DNA from: Candidatus Poribacteria bacterium
GTDB taxonomy: Bacteria; Poribacteria; WGA-4E; WGA-3G
Direction of reading: 5' to 3'
Assembly: GCA_022825825.1 (NCBI GenBank)
Contig: JAJDWA010000032.1
Coordinates: forward strand, 62,001 to 126,000
Length of the DNA stretch: 64,000 nucleotides
Shown here: positions 17,500 to 24,665 of the stretch, one piece after another
How the letters are laid out: every line of letters begins with the position of its first letter
Position numbering within the stretch: position 1 is the first letter of the stretch
The notes under the pieces: model-generated
Seen by the model: the letters and a program-made list of their open reading frames with translations, nothing else
Told to the model about the DNA's origin: nothing
The model's database searches: none
Made by a program: the position numbers and the translations under genes

Positions 17500-17699
17500 G
17501 TCATTTCTACAATCTTGTGAATCCTGCTGCGATCATTGCTTTGTGGGGTTGATCCGTTCAGGCAAAAAAATCGGGGTTGAAAACCCCTCCAACAATGTCC
17601 GAGACACAATGAATTGCACGACTACAAACACCATTAATCTGGTATTATCATTTATATGTTCAAAAGGGTAAACTTACGCTTTTTCAGGCATGGGTTTGC

Positions 17700-17915
17700 C
17701 TATGAAAATAGGTGATTAAATATGTGTCGAAGTCGATGAAAAAACCTTTTAATATGGTTTGGGGAGGTATCAGAGGCTTTAGCAGTATCCTCTAACGCAT
17801 TTGGTGTTTCTGTACTTAAGACTTCCCACCGCTCTTGCGCGAGTGTTGAGACATCCTCAGATATACCTCTTTCTTTAAGATAATCATCAAAACGACTACC
17901 GCGATGCTTATTCAT
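17700..17915 (-). CDS. HigA-like antitoxin, degenerate helix-turn-helix
   Basis: About 71 residues from the ATG at 17913-17915, chosen for the GGAG upstream and for the 1-nt gap from the toxin stop (17917). The beginning MNKHRGSRFDDYLKERGI is characteristic of antitoxins paired with Gp49/HigB toxins. Normally an XRE helix-turn-helix follows; here only DTSPNHIKRFFHRL recalls the recognition helix, and the central part is shortened and unlike the family. It may bind the toxin yet regulate the operon weakly, or be decaying. Confidence 0.6.
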   Translation of the reverse strand: MNKHRGSRFDDYLKERGISEDVSTLAQERWEVLSTETPNALEDTAKASDTSPNHIKRFFHRLRHIFNHLFS

Positions 17916-17916
17916 G

Positions 17917-18288
17917 TTATCCACTCCGCGTTCTCCATAGTTTGCTTCGTTTTTGTGCGATACGTAAATCCTTCCGTGGTGTTTTCTGAGATTTTTTAAT
18001 GAAACCGTGAAGAAGGATTATCTCTCCAGATTCAATAGTGAACAAAACTCGTGCGATACGTTTCCCATCACTGATACGGGTCCGAATTTCCCATAGGTTA
18101 CTTTCACCTCGCAACTTTTTAACAAGACTTGTTCGTAATACACTCGGCCAATGATCCGCAACGACAACTATATCAGCATCAATTCTTCTTTCGTCTTCTG
18201 TATCAAGTCCTCCAAGCCATTCACGTACGGGCTCGTTTCCTGGATCTGTACGAAAAAAGACAGCTCGAAGTTTAGGTTCTGCGTTCAT
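17917..18288 (-). CDS. RelE/HigB (Gp49-like) toxin
   Basis: A 123-residue ribosome-dependent mRNA interferase-type toxin. Characteristic stretches are the PVREWLGGL start, RTSLVKKLRGESNLWEIRT, then RVLFTIESGEIILLHGFIKKSQKTP, where the last Lys/Gln-rich segment is the family signature (HGFxKKTxKTP). Members cleave ribosome-bound mRNA and are held in check by an antitoxin encoded directly downstream, as here. The toxin-first gene order is typical of higBA. No upstream operator is obvious. It belongs to the 14.3-18.3 kb accessory patch. Confidence 0.85.
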   Translation of the reverse strand: MNAEPKLRAVFFRTDPGNEPVREWLGGLDTEDERRIDADIVVVADHWPSVLRTSLVKKLRGESNLWEIRTRISDGKRIARVLFTIESGEIILLHGFIKKSQKTPRKDLRIAQKRSKLWRTRSG

Positions 18289-18473
18289 ATAAATATGTTA
18301 TGTCTTATCGGAAATTATACTACAAATTGAGATATAACGTCAACAATAATCTAAACAACGGGTATATAAATATTTTCCGCATTAACCATGTTATTTTTCT
18401 TGTCCGAGGGTTTTGTAAACGCGATTCATTGAATATCAGGTTTACAAAGCCGTTCCACAATTGAGATAAAAGA

Positions 18474-19457
18474 TTAATTCGGCACGTGAATTCGTTGTCC
18501 GGTATGTGCTGATTCATGCAATGCGTCAATGACGCGCATATTTCCCAGCGCGTCTGCAATTGGCAAGCGGAGCGATGTGCCGTTTGCTACTGCTTCACAC
18601 AGATTTAAAATCTCGGCAGCGTAGGGATTCACGCCAGTAATGCTAAATGTTTCTCCATTGACAATAAAATGCGATTCGCCTTCGCTATTTCCCCATGCCG
18701 ACTGCACAAAGAGCGTTCCCTTTGTGCCAGCAACTTCATAGCATTCCCGCCATGTCCAGCCGAAACTGCAATCGAATTGCCCAGTGACACCATCGCCGAA
18801 ATCCATTGTCCCGATGAGGGTTTCCCAGACGTTGTTAATCGGTTCAAATTTGCCTGTTGCCCATGCAGACTGTGGCTCACGTCCAACGAGGTAGCGAATG
18901 ATATTGATGCAGTAGCACCCTAAGTCCATCACGGCACCGCCACCGAGATCGCCTCTTAACCGCCAATTAGTTCTATCCGTGAGTCCAGTTGAAAAAGAGG
19001 AGCGCGCATATCGGACTTCTCCGATCGCGCCTTCCTCAACCTTTTCCTTGACTGCCAACGTTAACGGGTGATGCCGATACATAAACGCTTCCATCAAGAT
19101 GATGTCAGCACGTTCTGTAACCTGAATCATCTGCTCAAGCTGTGATGTATTGACAGCAATCGGCTTTTCAACGAGGATACCCTTAACACCACAACGCACG
19201 GCTTCTAAGACATTTTTGAGATGGCTTGAGGGCCACGTCGCAACGACAAGGATATCAGGGTTCTGTTTCTCCAGCATCTGCCGAAGGTCGTTGTAAGTAT
19301 TTTCAACGTTATATTCAGTGGCAAAGCGTGAGAGTGACTCAAACTTCTCATCGCATGCGCCGACAATCTCAATTTCCGGGACATTTCGCCAAGCGTTTCC
19401 ATGTGCGTGTGAGATACCACCGCACCCAACGATTGCTACGCGATATTTTGTTGTCAT
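18474..19457 (-). CDS. Gfo/Idh/MocA family oxidoreductase
   Basis: A 327-residue NAD(P)-dependent sugar or inositol-type dehydrogenase. The N-terminal Rossmann motif is VGCGGISHAHG (10-20), VEKPIAVN carries the catalytic Lys region, and DLGCYCINIIRYLVG supplies the GxxxDxxxH-like substrate signature in altered form. The C-terminal domain has the usual beta-sheet. It is the first of three paralogues within 4.4 kb on the same strand; sequence divergence shows they are separate subfamilies, suggesting a carbohydrate-acid catabolic cluster. Substrate unknown. Confidence 0.88.
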   Translation of the reverse strand: MTTKYRVAIVGCGGISHAHGNAWRNVPEIEIVGACDEKFESLSRFATEYNVENTYNDLRQMLEKQNPDILVVATWPSSHLKNVLEAVRCGVKGILVEKPIAVNTSQLEQMIQVTERADIILMEAFMYRHHPLTLAVKEKVEEGAIGEVRYARSSFSTGLTDRTNWRLRGDLGGGAVMDLGCYCINIIRYLVGREPQSAWATGKFEPINNVWETLIGTMDFGDGVTGQFDCSFGWTWRECYEVAGTKGTLFVQSAWGNSEGESHFIVNGETFSITGVNPYAAEILNLCEAVANGTSLRLPIADALGNMRVIDALHESAHTGQRIHVPN

Positions 19458-19602
19458 AATTTTACCCTTATTGTAGTACCTTCACATTTTTCACGATTTT
19501 TCAATAATTATGACTAAGATGGTGTAATTTCCAGCAGAATTCTGAGTTCCCAACGCGCTTACATGAAGATGAAATAAATTAGGTAATTTCATAGTTATGT
19601 CC

Positions 19603-19654
19603 GGTGTAGTTAGGAAACCGCACCTATTAAGGGATAGTAAACTGATAAAGTGAC
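19603..19654. repeat. TTAGGAAA-core palindrome with TAGGTGTCA-like flank
   Basis: Hairpin with arms GGTGTAGTT and AACCGCACC around TTAGGAAA (19603-19624), followed at about 19640-19653 by GTGACACCTAT, the complement of the TAGGTGTCA end seen in the related clusters at 5952 and 47957. Confidence 0.65.
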
Positions 19655-19692
19655 ACCTATGAACAGAGCCAGAGCAATATACACCCTACGGA

Positions 19693-20142
19693 TTATTCAA
19701 TACGGAAACTCTTTGAAATACCGTTGACTACGACCCTGTAATTTCCAGGGGAAAGTATTTCAAGATCAATATCTTCTTGATACGGTTTTTCGGCTGTTAT
19801 GCAAGCATACCGAGGGTCGCTTGGAAACCTTTCCATGCTGATGTTAATAGTGATTTTTCTCCCGTCCTGTGATCGGATAACTTCAGTTTCATTGTGCTTA
19901 TAATCACAGGGATTTGGAAACCCTCCATTGACTCTAACGGTAACCGGAAAAGGTGCGCCTTCGGGTTGGTGTATTATTTCAATATCGTATATACGCAGGT
20001 CGGAAATGCGCCGGTTGTCATCTTCTGGAGGGGCAATTACCATGATTTCTTTTGCTACCTGCCTTTCACAGCCAAGTATGGATAATATGAGAATAAGAAT
20101 TAGACTTAACTGTAGTTTAATAGAGTTTAATGTAGAATTCAT
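19693..20142 (-). CDS. Hypothetical lipoprotein
   Basis: A 149-residue protein with a typical lipoprotein signal: hydrophobic LQLSLILILILSILGC with the lipobox LxGC ending at C25. The mature part is beta-rich and contains repeated hydrophobic strands but no recognised domain. It lies between two Gfo/Idh/MocA genes, with a repeat on each side, so it is probably not part of that operon. Function unknown. Confidence 0.6.
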   Translation of the reverse strand: MNSTLNSIKLQLSLILILILSILGCERQVAKEIMVIAPPEDDNRRISDLRIYDIEIIHQPEGAPFPVTVRVNGGFPNPCDYKHNETEVIRSQDGRKITINISMERFPSDPRYACITAEKPYQEDIDLEILSPGNYRVVVNGISKSFRIE

Positions 20143-20253
20143 TCAATTTTCCTTTTATAGTAGATTTTCAATTAACTGAGGAATGTGCACAATTATTTGG
20201 GCTTTGACATAGACACGAACGGACTTCATGTTCACCGCCATTTGTCCTTGTAC

Positions 20254-20461
20254 CGCAAACTGTCAGTTTGCGTACTCACAGGCACAATCTAAATAAAGTT
20301 TAAGAAAATAAATCGGTAATTTTGCGAGGTTAGGAGGAAATCAAGAAATCAGCGGTATGAATGACATTTAGGCATTCCCCGCCTCGCCAGCAGGGAGGTA
20401 GACCGGCCTTACGCGGACCGAAAATTACCGATTTAAAAAATTAATCTTCGGACAGGTTGTG
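20254..20461. mobile_element. Second MITE copy, split by a nested inverted-repeat element
   Basis: Hairpin one (CGCAAACTG/CAGTTTGCG, 20254-20272) and the left arm of hairpin two (CACAATCT, 20283-20290) match the element at 16150-16300, but the right arm (AGGTTGTG) appears only at 20454-20461. About 160 nt lie between the arms. That insert carries perfect 15-bp inverted repeats, TAAATCGGTAATTTT at 20309-20323 and its complement at 20421-20435, around a core with a CCCCGCCT...AGGGAGG stem. It codes for nothing recognisable. Confidence 0.65.
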
Positions 20462-20523
20462 CTACTTTCAACTTGAAAACGGCATACGACTTGTGCGGAC
20501 CCCCTTTAAGCGCATATTGCCCC

Positions 20524-20551
20524 AAGTATTTATGCACATCCCTCAAATACT
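20524..20551. repeat. Small hairpin AAGTATTT / AAATACTT
   Basis: An 8-bp perfect stem between the repeat region and the end of the next Gfo/Idh/MocA gene. No T-run follows in the minus direction, so it is not a clear terminator. The rest of 20462-20595 has an open frame overlapping the neighbour's stop that I do not regard as a gene. Confidence 0.35.
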
Positions 20552-20595
20552 TAATCTTTATCAAAGCGCGCCTACCGTTTGTGCGTAACTCATGC

Positions 20596-21567
20596 TTATA
20601 ACGAAGAAATCTGGACAAGCCTATTCTCTTGTGCGGAGAGATTTGCTGCGAGTGATATTTCAAGTGTCTTAACAGCATCAGTATACGGACTCAGTATCTG
20701 AGATGCATCACCGCTACGAACTGCGTTTACAAAAACTTCGTCAATGGTGGGACCGGGTTCTGTTTTATCAACCCATTCGCCATTTTCTTGTACAGAGACT
20801 CTTGCAGGATTCCAGTTCAACAGTTCGCCTTCATACAGAATATCTAATACATTTGCGTTGTTCCAACCACCTGCATACGCCCATGCAGCTGTCATTGAAC
20901 CGACAACACCATCAGTAAACTGGATCGTAACGCTATTGCTATCAGGGCAATCAATCTCTTTTAGGAAGCGATTTGCCTGCATTGCATAGACAGATTCCAC
21001 TTCGCCAATGAGGTTACGCATCATATCAATTGTGTGTGTTGCCTGTTCAACTAATTGTCCGCCAGATTTGTTCCACTGGCGTAGCCAACCTTCAGGATTA
21101 CCGCGTCCACTTCCGCACCAATATTTGCCGACAACCATGTTGATCGTCTTTCCTGCAAGGATTTCCTGCGTTATCCGTGTTGAACCGAGATAACGGAGTT
21201 GATAACCGACACAGGTTATCAGCCCTGCTTTGGTCACAGCAGCTTCAACTTCACGTGCGATGTCCATGTTGATTGCTACCGGTTTCTCAACGAAGAACGG
21301 TAACCCACGTTCAATCACATCTAATTCAGGTTGACCGTGTGCGAAAACAGGCAGACTCAGATAGACAGCGTCAAGGTCATCCCGTTCCAACATTGCGCGG
21401 TGTTCTGTATACGGATCCGCGTTGTGTTTTTCCGCTGCATTTTGTGCTTTCTGTGGTACAATATCACATATTGCAACGACATTCGCGCCTTCCATTTCAG
21501 ATAACCGATTCATGTGGCCATTTGCATTGCCACCCGATCCAATAAAACCAATTTTAATTTCTTTCAT
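20596..21567 (-). CDS. Gfo/Idh/MocA family oxidoreductase
   Basis: A 323-residue paralogue. Rossmann motif FIGSGGNANGH (9-19), FVEKPVAIN catalytic region, and GGQLVEQATHTIDMMRNLIGE, the conserved substrate-site helix with D and H spaced as in inositol and glucose-fructose dehydrogenases. No signal peptide. Stop to next gene: only 30 nt separate its start from the stop of the upstream 404-residue paralogue (21598), so they are probably cotranscribed in the order DapA-like, Gfo, Gfo. Confidence 0.88.
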   Translation of the reverse strand: MKEIKIGFIGSGGNANGHMNRLSEMEGANVVAICDIVPQKAQNAAEKHNADPYTEHRAMLERDDLDAVYLSLPVFAHGQPELDVIERGLPFFVEKPVAINMDIAREVEAAVTKAGLITCVGYQLRYLGSTRITQEILAGKTINMVVGKYWCGSGRGNPEGWLRQWNKSGGQLVEQATHTIDMMRNLIGEVESVYAMQANRFLKEIDCPDSNSVTIQFTDGVVGSMTAAWAYAGGWNNANVLDILYEGELLNWNPARVSVQENGEWVDKTEPGPTIDEVFVNAVRSGDASQILSPYTDAVKTLEISLAANLSAQENRLVQISSL

Positions 21568-21597
21568 ATTTTACCTTTCTGTTGTTATGCGCTTTAG

Positions 21598-22812
21598 TTA
21601 ACGCGCTTTAAAATTAACCTGTAATGCCTTTTCAATATCTTCACGAGGGTGAATCCCAAATTGTTCCTCAAAATTCCGATCAAACGCAGCTTCTTCTTCC
21701 GGATCAGGTTCAAGTGGGAGTTGAATCGGTTGGCGATTTGATTCGACAGAACGGTGTGCGGCGATCACCATCTCCTGGTCTGCCCTGCCCATTTCTCCTG
21801 TCCAAAGCGGTTGTGTGTCTTCTCTAACCGCCCGTGCAATACCATCAAGCATTGTTGCAAGTGAAATGCCACCCTCGGAGATTTTGGTCCGTCTGTAAGG
21901 GTTCAGCCATTCAACTGTGCCGCCAAGAGATTCGGGGAGTTCAACAAAAATACGCTGCAGCACCTTATCTTCACCGGACTCTCTCTGAAATTCGTAAGTT
22001 TGGGCTCTTCCTGCATTCTGGCGAATATCTTCATCTGTGCAAACGTTGACAGTTTCCCCGCCAGAGGCACCTTGGTTGCCGTTTGTGATAATTGTGCCAC
22101 GTTCACCGCACGTCTCAAAACCGACAAGTTTGTTCCGTCCGAGACACCCATTTTTGTTGCCTACCATCGCGATGCCGAGTCCACCATTGTCAAAATCAAC
22201 CGTGTAAAATTCAAGACCTTCTTTATTGAAATCGCGTTTTGCTCTGTCAACATAAGGGACAACAGGCATTGAATGTCCAATGCTACTTACTGCTGTCGGT
22301 GCAGCGTTCATCCGACACCGAATTGCAGCAAGTCCGTGGTAGCCAGTGGTGGAAAAAAGCCGATAGCATTTATGAACAGTGCCAATTACATCTTCCTGAA
22401 TAAGTTTGCAGACAAACTGTTCCACAGGAACAAAGGGAAAGTTTTCGGATGTCTGAAGTTTAACACCATTCTCTGCAGCATCTGCTATCATCATATCCAT
22501 CAAACCGAGTGTCGGGGCAAGTCCTGTTTCAACGTTATGTGATATACCGCGACGGGACAGATAACAGGAAACGATATGATGCAATTGTGCAGGCACAACG
22601 ACATCACAGACATCGGGAGACATTTCGTCAACAAGTTTGCGGACATCGGTGTATGCCTTAACGCCGACTCTTGCAGCGCCTGCCTCTGCTGATTCCTGGT
22701 GCGCATCACACACCGCGACGATTTCAAAGGTGTCTTTTAGTGCGGCAGCGGTTGATAGATGTGCTGAACCGCGTCGTCCGTGACCGATTAGTGCATATTT
22801 TAAACGTGTCAT
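21598..22812 (-). CDS. Gfo/Idh/MocA family oxidoreductase (long form)
   Basis: A 404-residue member, longer than the two neighbours. Rossmann motif LIGHGRRGSAH (8-18). The canonical EKP motif is absent; the corresponding place reads HNVETGLAPTLG, so the catalytic Lys may be lost or moved. The C-terminal part has an extended LPLEPDPEEEAAFD tail. It may act on a different substrate or be a non-reductase relative. It sits between the DapA-like gene (72 nt upstream) and the 323-residue paralogue. Confidence 0.78.
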   Translation of the reverse strand: MTRLKYALIGHGRRGSAHLSTAAALKDTFEIVAVCDAHQESAEAGAARVGVKAYTDVRKLVDEMSPDVCDVVVPAQLHHIVSCYLSRRGISHNVETGLAPTLGLMDMMIADAAENGVKLQTSENFPFVPVEQFVCKLIQEDVIGTVHKCYRLFSTTGYHGLAAIRCRMNAAPTAVSSIGHSMPVVPYVDRAKRDFNKEGLEFYTVDFDNGGLGIAMVGNKNGCLGRNKLVGFETCGERGTIITNGNQGASGGETVNVCTDEDIRQNAGRAQTYEFQRESGEDKVLQRIFVELPESLGGTVEWLNPYRRTKISEGGISLATMLDGIARAVREDTQPLWTGEMGRADQEMVIAAHRSVESNRQPIQLPLEPDPEEEAAFDRNFEEQFGIHPREDIEKALQVNFKAR

Positions 22813-22883
22813 TTTTCTTTTTAACTTGTTGTTACGGCACGCGTCGCGTGCCTATTACCTTACTTCTTAAGTAACATTCTTGT

Positions 22884-23831
22884 CTAATTCACACATTGAT
22901 ACCCAACCGACTCAAGCTCGCTCCGAATTTTGTTTATTTCAGCAGTAGACAATTGACGTAATGGTCTACGCATCGTCATTGATGGAAATTTCCCCATCAA
23001 CCATCTGGCACACTTCATGCGTTGGTGTGCATCACTGCTCGGTTCACCGAAGTTGTAAACAATCCTCGCCAACGTATCCACCTGATTACGCGCTTTACGT
23101 GCACCTATTAAATCGTTATTGAGCGCGGCGTGTACGACTGCAACCATCAATTCGGGCACAAACCCAGCAAATCCGATGAGCGCGCCATCGCTGCCTTCTA
23201 AAAGTGAAGCGAGCAGATATTCGTCATGACAGGTTAAAATTGGGACATGTGGTGCAGCTTCTTTCAGTTGTTCGTAGTCCCATCGCCAACGCGCCATATC
23301 GCGGGTACCCATTTTAATACAGACAACTTGTGGAATTTTCACCATCTCCAACATCTCTTCAAGGCTATATCCTGCCTTTGTCCATGCAGGGTATTGATGC
23401 ACAATAATCGGTATGTCCGCACCTTCAGCAACATCTTGAAAATAGCCGACTGCAGTTTCAGGTGTCCTACCGAAACGTAACCAGTGATGTGCTGGCATCA
23501 ACAGAATAGCGTCTGCCCCTGCTTCCTTTGCCGCAAGCGCATCGTCAATTGCGGGTAGGCTGCCTTCCGCACTAACGCCCGAAACAACTTTAACTTTTTC
23601 GCCAACAGCTTCAGCAGTGATTTGGGTCACACGCTGCCGTTCATGTAGACGTAGCGACATAATTTCACCGGTGTGCCCGTTACAGACAACACCTTTTATG
23701 CCTTCTACATTGGCGAGTTCCTGCATATACTTACTTAAACCTTCTTCATCAATAGATTCATCTGCATGAAAAGGGCAGAGTGTAGCCGGGAATACACCTG
23801 CCCATGGATGCTGCTGCCAATTAAGATTCAT
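22884..23831 (-). CDS. Dihydrodipicolinate synthase/N-acetylneuraminate lyase family aldolase
   Basis: A 315-residue (beta/alpha)8 class I aldolase. VVCNGHTGEIMSLRLHER matches the G-x-x-G-E region (GTTGE in DapA), IPIIVHQYP carries the conserved Tyr that shuttles protons, and PQVVCIKMGTRD has the Schiff-base Lys. The active-site Thr pair is partly replaced, so it is more likely a sugar-acid or keto-acid aldolase than lysine-pathway DapA. With three Gfo/Idh/MocA genes beside it, a uronate, inositol or amino-sugar catabolic role is plausible but unproven. Confidence 0.85.
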   Translation of the reverse strand: MNLNWQQHPWAGVFPATLCPFHADESIDEEGLSKYMQELANVEGIKGVVCNGHTGEIMSLRLHERQRVTQITAEAVGEKVKVVSGVSAEGSLPAIDDALAAKEAGADAILLMPAHHWLRFGRTPETAVGYFQDVAEGADIPIIVHQYPAWTKAGYSLEEMLEMVKIPQVVCIKMGTRDMARWRWDYEQLKEAAPHVPILTCHDEYLLASLLEGSDGALIGFAGFVPELMVAVVHAALNNDLIGARKARNQVDTLARIVYNFGEPSSDAHQRMKCARWLMGKFPSMTMRRPLRQLSTAEINKIRSELESVGYQCVN

Positions 23832-23992
23832 GGGGTACTAGGACCTCTTTTTTTAACAGATAAGGAAAATATATTGAACCATCAAAATCCACCGAATATC
23901 ACAAGCGCGTTCAACTTGATATAGCATCTATCTAACTACGTAAGGATAGACACGGAATTCCGTAATAGTTTTGAATTTGACACTATTTTAAC

Positions 23993-24021
23993 TTGATTTT
24001 AAATCCAAAGTCAAGTATTAT
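23993..24021 (+). promoter_or_regulatory. Candidate promoter of the ccm operon
   Basis: TTGATT (23993-23998), 17-nt spacer, TATTAT (24016-24021), with the ribosome site CGGAGGG just before the ccmE start at 24098. Confidence 0.5.
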
Positions 24022-24097
24022 TTTTATAAGGAAAAAGGATTTATCATGTCTATTTTAGGGTAAGTAGCGGAGTTTTATTATTTCGGAGGGTGTTCAC

Positions 24098-24526
24098 ATG
24101 AAACAGAGAAGACTGAAAATTATTGCTGCCAGTGTCATTTTGCTCAGTGGTTTCGTGGTTCTGGTGTTGTCTATGACTAAAAAAGAGAGCATGCCAGAAC
24201 TTTCCCCTGCTAAACTTGTTGCTAATGCTAACAGCAAAGATAATCAAAATGTTAAGGTTGTTGGAGTCATCTCAGAGGAGAGCGCTACATGGGACGCTGC
24301 CAATACTAAGTTGACCTTTGCAATACGCGAACCTAAAGGTAGTGCGACAGTGAATGTAGTCTACACTAATCTCAAACCGGACAACTTCACTGATGGCGGT
24401 AACGTTTTTGTAGAAGGCAAGTATGATGCAGCGAAAAACCTTGTTGTCGCTACGAAGTTAACAACAAAATGTGCTTCTAAATACGAAGAGGCAGAGAGTG
24501 CGACAACGCAGAAGAGCGCCTACTAA
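24098..24526 (+). CDS. ccmE: Cytochrome c maturation heme chaperone CcmE, CXXXY type
   Basis: A 142-residue membrane-anchored heme chaperone that receives heme from CcmABCD and passes it to CcmF/CcmH for attachment to apocytochromes. A single N-terminal helix (about 7-26) precedes the OB-fold domain with KLTFAIRE and the PDNFTDGGNVFVEGKY segment. The heme-binding position in most bacteria is HxxxY (LAKHDEKY); here it is KCASKY, that is C125 to Y129, so this is the CXXXY class described from Desulfovibrio and archaea. Ribosome site CGGAGGG upstream. First gene of an operon running to 29035. Confidence 0.9.
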   Translation: MKQRRLKIIAASVILLSGFVVLVLSMTKKESMPELSPAKLVANANSKDNQNVKVVGVISEESATWDAANTKLTFAIREPKGSATVNVVYTNLKPDNFTDGGNVFVEGKYDAAKNLVVATKLTTKCASKYEEAESATTQKSAY

Positions 24527-24665
24527 ACTCAAAACGTTAGGAATTCTTCAGATATATGGTAGATTGTGGAATTACTTGAACACTCTGCACCAGCGAGGTG
24601 CGTAAATGTCTATCTGTTTTTATAATTCACCATATTTTGCAACAGTCAGATAATAGAGGATCGTT

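Noticed and set aside
17573..17586. GGGGTT/AACCCC hairpin as a terminator of the toxin-antitoxin operon
   Set aside because: It lies downstream of the antitoxin stop but has no following T-run in the minus direction.
20330..20400. Possible IS200/IS605 right end (tnpB tail followed by a CCCCGCCT/AGGGAGG stem)
   Set aside because: Only a few codons and one short stem fit; no tnpA, tnpB core or guide-like flank is visible. Kept as a note in the nested-insertion finding.
20433..20678. Minus-strand open frame of about 80 codons between the repeats and the 323-residue Gfo gene
   Set aside because: It overlaps the 3' end of the Gfo/Idh/MocA gene in another frame, spans a MITE end and has no ribosome site or known motif.
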